Source of the DNA: Chloroflexota bacterium
GTDB taxonomy: Bacteria; Chloroflexota; UBA6077; FW602-bin22; JAMCVK01
Length of the DNA: 64,000 nucleotides
Reading direction: 5' to 3'
NCBI GenBank assembly: GCA_023475225.1
Contig: JAMCVK010000015.1
Coordinates: 1-64,000 of the forward strand
Shown here: in pieces, positions 34,585-44,130 of the stretch
Position numbering within the stretch: the first letter of the stretch is position 1
How the letters are laid out: the number at the start of each line of letters is the position of its first letter
Notes under the pieces: generated by a model
The model's database searches: none
Told to the model about the DNA's origin: nothing
The model's input: only the letters and a program-made list of their open reading frames with translations
Program-made: the position numbers and the translations under genes

Positions 34585-37500
34585 TGAAAAGGTGGCCATG
34601 GTCATGGGCCAGCATGAGGCTCCACTTTATCCTTCTTTTCTCCATGGTGGTGCTTCTTCTGGGGGGTTCCCCCGGCGTTGTGGCTATGACCCGATCCTAT
34701 ACGACGGTGTCCGATTTCGCCAGTGGGCTTAAGGAAAACGGCAATCTTGTCATCACGCGCACAGGGGATGGTGAATTGGAGCTGTCCCGCCGGGGCTTCC
34801 TAAAGAGCTGGACCTCAACCGCCTCTCTTAATAGCGGTAGGCTGGGCGCCGCTGTTGTGGCGGCTGGTAATCACCTTTATGTCATCGGTGGTTGGAATGG
34901 GGATTATCTGAACTCAGTCGAAATAGCCGCCATTCAGCCTGATGGCACGCTGAGCAGTTGGCTCTATACGAGCCCCTTGACGGTGAAAAGATCTTTCCAT
35001 GCGGCTGTCGTGGCCGATGGTTATCTTTATGTCCTTGGTGGCAGTGATAGCACTGGGACGCTGTCATCCATTGAGCGGGCGGCCATGCGGGGCGATGGCA
35101 GTTTAGCCCCCTGGACTACGTTGAGCAGTCGCCTGACGACCGCCAGGCAAGGGTCGGCTGTCGTGGTCGTCGAAGGGAGGATATATATCATCGGTGGATC
35201 CGATAGCGCTATGTCCCTCGGCTTAGCCAGGGATCTGGTCACCACTGATCCTTCCCTCTTGGGAGAGGATGAGCCGCAGCGAGTTGGCACCGCAGCGATA
35301 AGCGTTCTCAGCAGCGTTGAATGGGCGACGATCAATGCCGATGGTAGCCTTGGTTCTTGGGCAAGCACTAGCCCCCTGGCGATGGGGCGGGTTTTCACAG
35401 CGGGCGTCGTCGCTTCTGATGTCAACGGCTATAAATACATCTATGTCCTTGGTGGCTGGAATAACGGCTACCTGGCCACTGTAGAGCGGGCCTGGGTGCG
35501 CGACGATGGGACGCTGGAGAGCTGGAGCGCGACGGCGTCACTGCGGATGAAACGGGGGTACCACGCGGCTGTCGTGGCCAATGGCTATATTTACGCCCTC
35601 GGTGGCTACGATGGCACCCATCTCAGCGCCGTTGAACGGGCGACGCTTAACGCCGATGGTACGCTGGGTGGCTGGATGACGAGCGCCGCATTGAGCACAG
35701 CCAGACGGGGACTGGGAGGGGTAGCCGTTGATGGACGGCTGTACACCCTGGGCGGCTATGATGGAAACAGCGTTCTGGGCAGCGTCGAGCTGGCGGTAGT
35801 GAAGAGTGAGGGTTCTCTAGGTGGATGGTTTTCAGCGACCTCCCTGGGGACAGCGCGCTATGGCGCGGCGGCCGTAGTCGTCAATGACCGCATTTATGTC
35901 CTTGGTGGCTTCGATACTGACTGGAACGTTTTGAGTAGCGTGGAGATGTCTGTCCTCAATGCGGATGGTACTTTGGGGCCCTGGACGACGACGACGGCGT
36001 TGATCACCCCCACGGCCCAATTGTCCGCCGTGGCCTGGAACGGTTATATCTACGCTATTGGTGGTTGGAACAACACTGATGGCTATCTTGGCATTGTCCA
36101 ACGGGCAACGGTGAATCAGGATGGGACGCTGGGCAATTGGACTGCTGTGAGCGCCTTGAACACTAAACGGGCCCAGCATGCGGCAGTAGTGACCAACGGT
36201 CGCCTCTATGTCAGTGGTGGATATAATGCGAGCGATGGTGTACTCTCCAGTCTCGAACGGGCCACGCTAAACTTTGACAATACGGTGAGTGCCTGGACAC
36301 CTTTGCCTACCAGCCTGAATACTCCCAGGTATAGTCACGCCTTGGTGGTGGCTGGCGGTAACATCTACGCCATAGGGGGTTACCGTGGGGATGCCTATCT
36401 TAAGAGTGTGGAGAGGGCGACGGTTGATCTGCGGAGCGGCGACTTATCTCCATGGCAAACGGAGTCTTCCTTGCAACTGGCCCGGTCAGGGGTGGCCGCC
36501 GTGGCCCACGGGCATTTTCTCTATGCCCTCGGTGGAGCGATCGGTCCGGAGGATAGAAAAGACCCTGGCGTTGAGCGCGTCACGGTTAAGCCCGATGGAC
36601 GATTGGGCGATTGGCAGATAATCTCCTCCTTGAGCACGGCCAGGAGTGGGGCAGCGGCCGTAGTGGCCAATGGCTACATCTATGTCTTTGCCGGTCACAC
36701 AGGGACGAAGCCCCTCGCTAGCGTGGAGGGGGCGGCCCTGACCACTGATGGAAGCCTGGAAGGATGGGGGCGCGCCAGCGATATGGTGAGGGCCAGGTAT
36801 GGGCATGGCACGGTGGCGACCAGCACTTGGCTCTACAGCGTGGGAGGAGATGATGGGAACAATGCCCTCAGCAGCGTGGAGCGGGCTCCCATCAATAGTG
36901 ATGGGAGCCTTGGCCCCTGGCAGGAGACGAGTCCCCTGGCTTATGCCCACAGTGGGGCGGCAGTGGCCATGGCCACCGTAATAACGGGGACGACGACCGC
37001 TAAATACATCTACGCTATAGGGGGACGGGATGGCCAGCGCTACTATGACCGGGTGGAAGGGGCGGTTATCGCTGTTGATGGTTCCTTGGGGACATGGCAG
37101 GAGGGACCGCATCTGACCCGACCTCGCTACGAGGCCACGGCGGTGGTGATGGGCAATTATCTTTATGTCCTGGGTGGATATGACCAGGAGGGCAATGTCC
37201 TCAACAGCGTCGAACGAGCAGCTATTAAGACTGACGGCACCTTAAGTTCTTGGGGGCTGGTCTCCAGCAGTATGCGCACGCCCCGCTACGGCGCCGCGGC
37301 CGTCGTGGCCGACGGCTTCCTCTACGTCTTTGGGGGTAAGGATGGGACGGGGTTAAGCGGCTCTGTGGAACGGGCCTGGATAGGCCCTGATGGGGGACTG
37401 GGGACCTGGCAGGTGGTGTCTATCCTCAATGTGCCCCGCTACCGTTCGGCCGCAGCGTATCTAAATGGCTTTCTCTACGTCCTTGGTGGCGATGGTGGGG

Positions 37501-38054
37501 GGCCACTAAGTAGTGTGGAATGGGCGCGTCCCAACACCGATGGTTCGGTGAGCAGCTGGAATTTCACCAGCTTGCTCCTTGTGGGGAGGAAGGGGCTGAG
37601 CGCTACGGTGAGTGGTGGCAACATATACGTTAGCGGCGGGCAGGATGGCGGTGTTGTTCTTAAAAGCGTGGAACGCACGGGGGCCAGCGCCCTCCTGCCC
37701 CCTGGCGGTAGCTATACAGGCCATGCGGATTTTGCTGTCGATGTTTCGATCGATTCCTTGTCCTGGGATGGTACGGCCAACGATGGTCTAATTGAGGTGC
37801 GTTATCGGACGGCGCCAAATAGTACGGCCCGTTACGGAGAATGGACGCCCTACTCCACGATAACGCCCGTCAGTGTCGGCGTCAACGCCAGGTACCTTGA
37901 ATATCAACTACGGCTGCGACGGGCGGGTGATCTGGCCGTACCGCCGCTCGTACGGGAGGTTCGCCTGGAAGCGAGCGCCCTGCCAGCCACGCCCACCTGG
38001 GTGTATAAAGCGTATTTCCCGCTCGTGATGAAGGGTTACGTCAGCGGTTGGTGA
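34584..38054 (+). CDS. giant secreted Kelch-repeat protein
   Basis: 1156-aa exported protein. A signal peptide (basic start, hydrophobic stretch LHFILLFSMVVLLLGG) is followed by 18 Kelch-type repeats of about 55-60 residues, each with a Y-x-x-G-G core (YVIGGWNGDYLNSVE, YALGGYDGTHLSAVE and so on), then a beta domain and the tail YKAYFPLVMKGYVSGW. Eighteen repeats would make three six-bladed propellers. ATG 34584 is preferred over 34578 because of the TGATG coupling. Being inside the pilus operon, it may be a surface adhesin or a pilus accessory; its ligand is unknown. Confidence 0.85.
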   Translation: MKRWPWSWASMRLHFILLFSMVVLLLGGSPGVVAMTRSYTTVSDFASGLKENGNLVITRTGDGELELSRRGFLKSWTSTASLNSGRLGAAVVAAGNHLYVIGGWNGDYLNSVEIAAIQPDGTLSSWLYTSPLTVKRSFHAAVVADGYLYVLGGSDSTGTLSSIERAAMRGDGSLAPWTTLSSRLTTARQGSAVVVVEGRIYIIGGSDSAMSLGLARDLVTTDPSLLGEDEPQRVGTAAISVLSSVEWATINADGSLGSWASTSPLAMGRVFTAGVVASDVNGYKYIYVLGGWNNGYLATVERAWVRDDGTLESWSATASLRMKRGYHAAVVANGYIYALGGYDGTHLSAVERATLNADGTLGGWMTSAALSTARRGLGGVAVDGRLYTLGGYDGNSVLGSVELAVVKSEGSLGGWFSATSLGTARYGAAAVVVNDRIYVLGGFDTDWNVLSSVEMSVLNADGTLGPWTTTTALITPTAQLSAVAWNGYIYAIGGWNNTDGYLGIVQRATVNQDGTLGNWTAVSALNTKRAQHAAVVTNGRLYVSGGYNASDGVLSSLERATLNFDNTVSAWTPLPTSLNTPRYSHALVVAGGNIYAIGGYRGDAYLKSVERATVDLRSGDLSPWQTESSLQLARSGVAAVAHGHFLYALGGAIGPEDRKDPGVERVTVKPDGRLGDWQIISSLSTARSGAAAVVANGYIYVFAGHTGTKPLASVEGAALTTDGSLEGWGRASDMVRARYGHGTVATSTWLYSVGGDDGNNALSSVERAPINSDGSLGPWQETSPLAYAHSGAAVAMATVITGTTTAKYIYAIGGRDGQRYYDRVEGAVIAVDGSLGTWQEGPHLTRPRYEATAVVMGNYLYVLGGYDQEGNVLNSVERAAIKTDGTLSSWGLVSSSMRTPRYGAAAVVADGFLYVFGGKDGTGLSGSVERAWIGPDGGLGTWQVVSILNVPRYRSAAAYLNGFLYVLGGDGGGPLSSVEWARPNTDGSVSSWNFTSLLLVGRKGLSATVSGGNIYVSGGQDGGVVLKSVERTGASALLPPGGSYTGHADFAVDVSIDSLSWDGTANDGLIEVRYRTAPNSTARYGEWTPYSTITPVSVGVNARYLEYQLRLRRAGDLAVPPLVREVRLEASALPATPTWVYKAYFPLVMKGYVSGW

Positions 38055-38076
38055 AGGACAAGTTGAGAGGGAGGAG

Positions 38077-40020
38077 ATGCAGCTCGATCTAGCCCGGCGC
38101 AGGCCGGAGGCTCGTCACAGGTTTATCGATATTAATCTCCTACCACCGGAATATCGGCGGGCAGCGTTATCAACGCTGCTCATCGTGTTAGGGCTTTTAG
38201 CGATCATCGGGCTCTTTTTATCCCTATCTCTTTACCAGGTCAAGGTGAGGGTCGATGGGGAGATCACCCGTTTGGGGGACCAACTCCGCCAAGCACAGGG
38301 GGAGACCAAGAAGCTGAAGGCCGCTGAGGGGGAGGCCAAAAAGCTGCAAGAGGCCATCAACCAGGCGAAACAGTCCTTGAAGGTGATGCAGCAGGACTAC
38401 CAGGTGCTGGCGACACGCCGGGTCGATTGGTCGAATATCCTGCGCACCATCGTCACTACCACTTCCCCCGATATCCGTTTCGAGGCCATCAATCAGAGCG
38501 GTCCGGTGATTACCTTGAAGGGAACAGCCGGCGATTATGCCAGCGTGGTGCTTTATAGTGATGAATTGCGGAAGTCGAAGATCTTCCAGCGAGTCTCCAT
38601 CCAATCGCTGACGGAGGGTGGACCGGCGCCTGCTGAGCAACCAACCCCGGTAGGGGTTCCCACTCCGACGGTTGCTCCTCCGCCAGCTACGGTACCACCC
38701 ACCCCGACGCGCCTTATCCCCACCCCGACCCCTACAAGGGTGGCTACCCCTGGGTCGCCGACGCCAACCCCGACGGTCACGCCTACCAGGCCACCGGCCA
38801 CTCCGACACCTACGCCGACGCCGGCCTATGACTACATCGTCCTCTCTAAGACGATGAGCCCTTACCCGGACAGCGAGGGCGATAGCAGCTCCATCCGGGG
38901 CAAGGTGATCGATCTGGCTGGTAACCTGATCCCTGGGCTGCAATTTAAGATCAGCAGCGAGGGGCTACCACCCTGGTCGGCCATAACGCCGCCACTGGGC
39001 TCATCCCCCTCTGATGGCACCTTCGCTTTCTACGTTACGAAAGGCACGTTCAGCGTAGAGGTGCTCAGTGGGAGGTCACAAAAGGCGACGGGTCTCTTCA
39101 CAGGCGCCGCGGGGGTGCGGGGTGTGAACGTTTGGGAGGTCGTCTTTCAGAAGGTTACGCCGGGCACACCAGTACCGCCCACTCCGACCCCTACCCCCAC
39201 GGCCACGCCAACGCCTGGTGCGACCAACATCGCCCTTGGCCGACCGGCCAGCGCTTCAGCGACGGCCAGCGGCAGTGCAGCGGCGCTGGCCGTTGATGGG
39301 GACACCAACACGCTGTGGAATGCTGGAACCTACCCATCAGCCTGGTGGGAGGTCGATCTGGGAACCCCCTCACAGGTTACCGGCATTGAATTAGTGGTCA
39401 GCCAGGCGCCCAGTGGCTATACGACACATGAGGTTTGGACCTATACGGCGGCGGGAAGCGGCTCTCTGGTCTATACCTTCGGTGGGAATACAAGCGATGG
39501 ACAGGTTCTCAGTTATACCTTCAGTTCGCCCCTCAGTGGGGTAAGCCGAGTTAGGATCAACACTACCAGCAGCCCGAGTTGGGTGGCCTGGCGGGAGGTC
39601 AGGGTCTATGGCTTTACGCCCACTCCTACTCCTACCCCTACGGCCACCCTGACGCCCACGTCTACCCCCACACCTACGCCAACGCCGACGAGCACGCCCC
39701 TTCCACCGACGCCGCTGCCCACGGCCACCCCAACGCCGACCCCCACACCCACGCGAACGCCGACCGTCGTTGCCTCCGCGCTGGGGTACTCATCACTCGA
39801 GCACCTGTTGGCCAGCGGCAGCTCAGCGGTCAGCGCTTCGGACGGGGATGTAGTCCGAGGGCCGAGATCGGCCCGGCCAGCCCTTGGATCCGACATGGCG
39901 GCGAAAGATATACTCGCCGGAAAGCTGGCCGCTCCGGCCCCCGCTCTGCTGGCTCCTCAGGGGAGGACCACCGTATCCTTCGTCTTGGTCCTGGAATTGC
40001 GCGCGAGGACTGGACAATGA
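38077..40020 (+). CDS. pilN: PilN-like pilus assembly protein fused to a discoidin (F5/8C) domain
   Basis: 647-aa protein. Residues 1-190 are PilN: cytoplasmic start with DINLLPPEYR (PilM-binding type), one membrane helix (about 33-56), coiled coil and ferredoxin-like fold. Then come a TP-rich linker, a carboxypeptidase-regulatory-like beta domain (about 250-360), another linker, an F5/8 type C domain (about 383-512, NIALGRPASASATASGS ... WWEVDLG) and a long TP linker with a tail. Ordinary PilN has about 200 residues. Because PilN faces outward from the membrane, the extra domains would lie in or beyond the wall and may bind glycans. GGGAGGAG precedes the start. Confidence 0.82.
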   Translation: MQLDLARRRPEARHRFIDINLLPPEYRRAALSTLLIVLGLLAIIGLFLSLSLYQVKVRVDGEITRLGDQLRQAQGETKKLKAAEGEAKKLQEAINQAKQSLKVMQQDYQVLATRRVDWSNILRTIVTTTSPDIRFEAINQSGPVITLKGTAGDYASVVLYSDELRKSKIFQRVSIQSLTEGGPAPAEQPTPVGVPTPTVAPPPATVPPTPTRLIPTPTPTRVATPGSPTPTPTVTPTRPPATPTPTPTPAYDYIVLSKTMSPYPDSEGDSSSIRGKVIDLAGNLIPGLQFKISSEGLPPWSAITPPLGSSPSDGTFAFYVTKGTFSVEVLSGRSQKATGLFTGAAGVRGVNVWEVVFQKVTPGTPVPPTPTPTPTATPTPGATNIALGRPASASATASGSAAALAVDGDTNTLWNAGTYPSAWWEVDLGTPSQVTGIELVVSQAPSGYTTHEVWTYTAAGSGSLVYTFGGNTSDGQVLSYTFSSPLSGVSRVRINTTSSPSWVAWREVRVYGFTPTPTPTPTATLTPTSTPTPTPTPTSTPLPPTPLPTATPTPTPTPTRTPTVVASALGYSSLEHLLASGSSAVSASDGDVVRGPRSARPALGSDMAAKDILAGKLAAPAPALLAPQGRTTVSFVLVLELRARTGQ

Positions 40021-40556
40021 AGCTTTCACCATCCACTCGATTCCTCCTGGGGACGACGATCCTGCTGGTGGTCGTGAATCTGGCCCTCAGCGCCCTTTAT
40101 ATTCGAACGGAGCAACGTCGCTCTGCCCTGTCCCAGCAGGTGATCAGCGCCACAGCCGAGCTGGAAAAGACCAGGAAGGAGATGGACCTGACAGCGCTCA
40201 AGAAGGAGCTGGCTGAGACGCAAGCCCAGCTGGCTTCACCGCAGGCCTCCTTTCCTAGGGATGTTCAGGGCATCGAGCTACTGGATGAGGTGCTCTATCT
40301 GGCCGAGGAGAGTCGGGTGCAGATCGTCAGCATACAGTCCCTGGGCAGCGGCACAGAGAAATTGGGGGCTACCGAGTATCGCCTTATGCGCTATAGCCTG
40401 CAAGTCAGGGCCAACTTGCCTGACTTGATTATCTTCTTGAATAAGATGGAACGGAGTCGCTTCACTACTCTGGTGATGGATAACCTGGTCATCAGCTTGA
40501 CGGCCAAAACTGCTGAGATGGGACTGCAGCTGGTTGTCTACGCCCAGAAAACATGA
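40017..40556 (+). CDS. pilO: PilO-like pilus alignment protein
   Basis: 179-aa bitopic membrane protein: short cytoplasmic start, one helix (about 9-28), coiled coil, and a small ferredoxin-like periplasmic domain ending LQLVVYAQKT. It follows the PilN gene with an ATGA overlap, as expected for the PilN-PilO heterodimer. An in-frame ATG at 39579 lies deep within pilN and is not used. No PilP or PilQ follows. Confidence 0.85.
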   Translation: MKLSPSTRFLLGTTILLVVVNLALSALYIRTEQRRSALSQQVISATAELEKTRKEMDLTALKKELAETQAQLASPQASFPRDVQGIELLDEVLYLAEESRVQIVSIQSLGSGTEKLGATEYRLMRYSLQVRANLPDLIIFLNKMERSRFTTLVMDNLVISLTAKTAEMGLQLVVYAQKT

Positions 40557-40571
40557 TAAGGAGCAGGACGA

Positions 40572-41342
40572 ATGAATGATACCTCGCCGGATAAGACGCC
40601 GGACACAAGCGATCTCTCCCTTCGGCAGGCTCAAATCTACGCTAAAGAGTTGAATGTCCTCTTTCAGGAGGAACGCAAGAGGCGGCAGGAGCTGGAGGAG
40701 GAGAAACGGCGGCTGGAACAGCGCATACGCGAGTTGATGGCCTTAAATGCCCTTTTTCAGGAGCAGCAGGCCAAGATGTTCCAGATACAGCAGTCTTATG
40801 GATGGCTGGAGGCCATTCTCCAGGAGGTGGTGGCTACGCTGGACGCCCGGGATCCAGGCAGGCAAGGGCATTCAACACGAGTGGCCCAATTGGCCAGCGA
40901 CCTGGCCTCCAGGATTGGCTTAACCGATGAGGGGTTGCCCTTAGCCGCCCGCTTGCACGACATAGGCTATATCCTGATCCCTGATGGTATCCTGCTGCGC
41001 CGTGATTCCTTGAGTCCAGCAGAGGAGGCGGTGTTTAAGCAGCATCCGCTCATTGGGGATACAATTTTACAGGCGGCAGGACTGCCTTTGGAGGTCAGGC
41101 TGACCGTGCGCCATCACCACGAGAATTACGATGGGAGTGGCTACCCTGATGGGTTGGCTGGTGAGCAGATAGGGCTATCCGCTCGCCTCATCGCGGTCAT
41201 CGAGGCTTATGAGGAGATGTCGACCTGGCGACCGTATCGCCCGCCGCTATCCAGGGAGCAGAGCATGCTTAAGTTGCGAGAGGGGGCGGGCATACAGTAC
41301 GACCCATTCATTGTTAAGTCCTTGGGAGAGATACTAGGATGA
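40572..41342 (+). CDS. HD-GYP domain c-di-GMP phosphodiesterase
   Basis: 256-aa protein. An N-terminal coiled coil (about 20-75) precedes an HD-GYP domain: HSTRVAQLA, the HD doublet in LHDIGYILIP, HHHENYDGSGYPDGLAG (GYP) and the late Asp region. It should hydrolyse c-di-GMP. Its place between pilO and pilM, and the MshEN domain of PilB, suggest local control of pilus activity. AAGGAG supports the start; it overlaps pilM by ATGA. No sensor domain is visible, so the coiled coil may dock it on pilus parts. Confidence 0.9.
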   Translation: MNDTSPDKTPDTSDLSLRQAQIYAKELNVLFQEERKRRQELEEEKRRLEQRIRELMALNALFQEQQAKMFQIQQSYGWLEAILQEVVATLDARDPGRQGHSTRVAQLASDLASRIGLTDEGLPLAARLHDIGYILIPDGILLRRDSLSPAEEAVFKQHPLIGDTILQAAGLPLEVRLTVRHHHENYDGSGYPDGLAGEQIGLSARLIAVIEAYEEMSTWRPYRPPLSREQSMLKLREGAGIQYDPFIVKSLGEILG

Positions 41343-42235
41343 GGGTGAAATTGCCCCTCTTGTGGCCGAGCTCCGTTGTTTCCCTGAGCATTGAGGGGAG
41401 CAGCTTACGGCTCCTCAGTTGTAAGGGTGGCCGTATCCAGTCCTGGGTAAGCATCCCGCTTAACCCCAGGCTGCTGCGCGGTGGCTTCATCGCTGACCCG
41501 CTGGCGCTCAGCGGGGTGATCCGCACGGCCATGGAGAAGGCGCATCTTTCGCCAGGGAGGGTCATTGGCGGTCTAACTGGACTACAATCGGTTTCACGTT
41601 TAATATCCCTCCCCAAAGTGGCCGCGGGCAGCCTGGAGGCGATCGTTCAACGGGAGGCGCGCCGCTCGCTAGCGATTTCTCTGGAAGGGAATTACCTCTA
41701 TTGGCAGGCACTTGATGGTCGCGGAGAAGAGCTCCAGGTTTTCGTCCTGGCCGTGCCCAAGGAACCCCTGCTGGCTTTCCTGGCGGCCTTGCGCGGCGCG
41801 GGGCTGCGGCCGCGGGCGATCGATTTGCGGCCGCTAGCCCTGGCCAGGGCTGTAGCCCAACCACAGGCCATCATCGCTAATGCGGAGAGTAACAGCGTAG
41901 ATGTGGTCGTCGTTGTCGACGCTGTGCCAGTTCTGGTGCACACCTCCTTTCTGGGCGATGAACCGCTGCCCCCTGAATATGTACGCGATCGCTTGACCGA
42001 TGAGTTGCTGCGGGCCATCACTTTTTATAACGATACGCATAGGGGCAGCCCCTTAGCGCCCGATATCCCGCTATATCTTACGGGTGAGATGGCCAATGAA
42101 ACAGAGTTGGTGGAGAGCATACCAGCGTTGACGGGGCATCCGCTGGCTATCCCTCAGCCCCCCTTGCCCTATCCGGCGGGCTTTCCGCTGGCTCTCTACA
42201 TGGTGAATATCGGCTTAATTTTGAAGGAGGTCTAA
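41339..42235 (+). CDS. pilM: PilM-like actin-fold pilus assembly protein
   Basis: 298-aa protein with the divergent actin-like fold of PilM: opening VVSLSIEGSSLRLLS, a middle domain with REARRSLAISLEG, and a final region with YLTGEMAN. PilM binds the cytoplasmic tail of PilN and links to PilB. The order N-O-HDGYP-M differs from the usual M-N-O. Sequence conservation is modest, so the name rests partly on position. It overlaps the HD-GYP gene by 4 bp. Confidence 0.78.
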   Translation: MRVKLPLLWPSSVVSLSIEGSSLRLLSCKGGRIQSWVSIPLNPRLLRGGFIADPLALSGVIRTAMEKAHLSPGRVIGGLTGLQSVSRLISLPKVAAGSLEAIVQREARRSLAISLEGNYLYWQALDGRGEELQVFVLAVPKEPLLAFLAALRGAGLRPRAIDLRPLALARAVAQPQAIIANAESNSVDVVVVVDAVPVLVHTSFLGDEPLPPEYVRDRLTDELLRAITFYNDTHRGSPLAPDIPLYLTGEMANETELVESIPALTGHPLAIPQPPLPYPAGFPLALYMVNIGLILKEV

Positions 42236-42241
42236 GCAGGC

Positions 42242-42979
42242 TTGGAGGCACTCATCTTGGGGTTAGCTGGTCTGGTCATTGGCAGCTTTCTCAATGTAGT
42301 CATCGATCGCCTGCCACGAGGTGAGTCCATCGTCAATCCCCCTTCGCATTGTGATGTCTGTCAGCAGCGGCTAGGGGTGGTTGATCTGGTGCCGCTGGTC
42401 AGCTACCTTTGGCTGCGGGGCCATTGCCGCTATTGCGGGGCGAGGATCCCCCGGCGGGTGCCGCTGGTGGAGCTGGCCAGCGGATCCTTGTTCGTTCTGT
42501 TATGGTATAGATATGGCTGGGGGCTTCCCCTGGCGGTGACTGTCCTGTATAGCTGTATCCTCCTTGTCATTTTGGTCATCGATCTGGAGCAGCAGCTCAT
42601 CCTGAATAAGGTCATCTACCCAGCCATCGTCCTGTCCCTTGCCCTCTCCTGGCTGGGGCCGGGTCTGCCTAGCTCTTTGCTCGGAGGGATCAGTGCTTCC
42701 CTTCTGCTCCTTGGGCCGGCCCTGATTTACAAAGGGGGGATGGGTGGGGGGGACATCAAGCTGGCTGCCTTCATTGGACTGGTCACCGGCTTCCCCCTCG
42801 TGTTGGTGGCCGTTTTTTTGTCCCTCGTCGGAGGGGGTTTGCTGGCGACGGCCTTGTTAGTGTTGCGGCGGAAGGGGCGCAAGGAGGCGATCACCTTCGG
42901 TCCTTTCTTGGCCGGTGGGGCGGTAGCTACGCTGTTCTGGGGGGAACAGCTTTGGCGCTGGTACATGGGCCGCTTTTAG
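42242..42979 (+). CDS. pilD: prepilin peptidase PilD
   Basis: 245-aa membrane aspartic protease/methylase. The N-terminal domain has the C-x-x-C ... C-x-x-C zinc-type cysteines (CDVCQQRLG and CRYCG), followed by membrane helices containing the GGGDIKLAAFIG active-site motif and the earlier LVIDLEQQLI Asp. It cleaves and N-methylates the pilins encoded at 23221, 23583 and 44522. TTG 42242 is used, 11 nt after GGAGG. Confidence 0.92.
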   Translation: MEALILGLAGLVIGSFLNVVIDRLPRGESIVNPPSHCDVCQQRLGVVDLVPLVSYLWLRGHCRYCGARIPRRVPLVELASGSLFVLLWYRYGWGLPLAVTVLYSCILLVILVIDLEQQLILNKVIYPAIVLSLALSWLGPGLPSSLLGGISASLLLLGPALIYKGGMGGGDIKLAAFIGLVTGFPLVLVAVFLSLVGGGLLATALLVLRRKGRKEAITFGPFLAGGAVATLFWGEQLWRWYMGRF

Positions 42980-42989
42980 GGAGGGAACG

Positions 42990-44051
42990 ATGCATATAAA
43001 TGATCTTTTGGCTCTTATGATTCAGAGGGAGGCTTCCGACCTGCATCTAAAGGTGCCCTCTCCACCTGTGTTGCGGGTCGACGGGGTGCTCCAGCCCCTG
43101 ACCGACTTGCCGCGCCTGACCCCCCAGGATATGGAGGAGATCTTTGCCGCACTCGTCTCTGCGGAGCAAAGGGAACGATTCCGTCAGGAGCTGGAATTAG
43201 ATTTCGCCTATAGCCTGGCGGGGGTGGCCCGCTTCAGGGTCAATGCCCATATGCAGCGGGGGACTGTTGGACTGGCTATTCGGGTTGTTCCCCTCCAGGT
43301 GCTCACCATCGAGCAGCTTGGCCTGCCGGAGGCTTGTAAGACGCTGGCTATGCGGCCACGGGGCTTGGTTCTCGTCACTGGCCCAACTGGTAGTGGCAAG
43401 TCTACCACCTTAGCGGCGATGATCGATTATATCAATGAGAATGCTCAGGTTCATATCGTGACCATAGAGGATCCGATTGAGTTCCTCCATCGGGATAAGA
43501 AAGCAGCCATTGCCCAGCGGGAGGTCGGTAGCGATACGCAGTCCTTCGCGGCGGCCCTGAAACATGTCCTTCGTCAGGACCCGGATGTGATTCTCTTAGG
43601 GGAGATGCGGGACCTGGAGACGATCGCCACGGCCCTCACGGCCGCTGAGACAGGGCACCTGGTGTTGGCTACCCTGCACACGACCAGTGCGCCGCAGACG
43701 ATGGACCGCATCATAGACGTGTTTCCGCCGCACCAGCAGGAACAGGTGCGCCTCCAGCTGTCGATGGTGCTGGAGGGTGTATTATGTCAACAGCTCATGC
43801 CCAGGGCCGATGGGAGGGGGCGTATCGCCGCTATTGAGGTGATGGTGGCCAACCCAGCCATCCGCAACCTCATCCGTGAGGGCAAGACCTTCCAGATCCC
43901 CAGCGTTATGCAGATGAGTGGGCAGCAGGGCATGCAGACCCTCGACCAGGCGCTGTGGGCCCTGGTGCAGAAGCGGCTGGTGACTATGGAGGAGGCCCTG
44001 TTGCGGGCGAGCAATCCGAACGAGTTGCGCCGCCTGGTGGGGGTATTCTAA
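42990..44051 (+). CDS. pilT: type IV pilus retraction ATPase PilT
   Basis: 353-aa PilT ATPase. Walker A GPTGSGKSTTLAA, Asp-box EDPIEFLH, Walker B DVILLGEMRDLETI and the PilT-typical AIRNLIREGKTFQI segment are intact. It disassembles pili, giving twitching or DNA-uptake pulling force. GGGAGGG precedes the start. It ends the operon; a repeat-rich 470-bp gap follows. Confidence 0.95.
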   Translation: MHINDLLALMIQREASDLHLKVPSPPVLRVDGVLQPLTDLPRLTPQDMEEIFAALVSAEQRERFRQELELDFAYSLAGVARFRVNAHMQRGTVGLAIRVVPLQVLTIEQLGLPEACKTLAMRPRGLVLVTGPTGSGKSTTLAAMIDYINENAQVHIVTIEDPIEFLHRDKKAAIAQREVGSDTQSFAAALKHVLRQDPDVILLGEMRDLETIATALTAAETGHLVLATLHTTSAPQTMDRIIDVFPPHQQEQVRLQLSMVLEGVLCQQLMPRADGRGRIAAIEVMVANPAIRNLIREGKTFQIPSVMQMSGQQGMQTLDQALWALVQKRLVTMEEALLRASNPNELRRLVGVF

Positions 44052-44130
44052 CCAGAGATGGCCATCACCTCTTCTCCCGCTGGGGAGGTCGAGGAAGGGC
44101 CTGGATCGCTGGTGTTCGGGTTGTAAACGG

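Noticed and set aside
38640-38830. Short tandem DNA repeats suggesting a CRISPR or satellite
   Set aside because: They encode the TP-rich linker of the PilN fusion; no repeat-spacer structure.
38224-38943. Antisense frame opposite pilN
   Set aside because: Arises from the repetitive threonine/proline codons of the linker; low complexity.
39579-40016. Upstream extension of pilO
   Set aside because: Lies inside pilN in another frame; ATG 40017 with ATGA overlap and a normal membrane start is far better.
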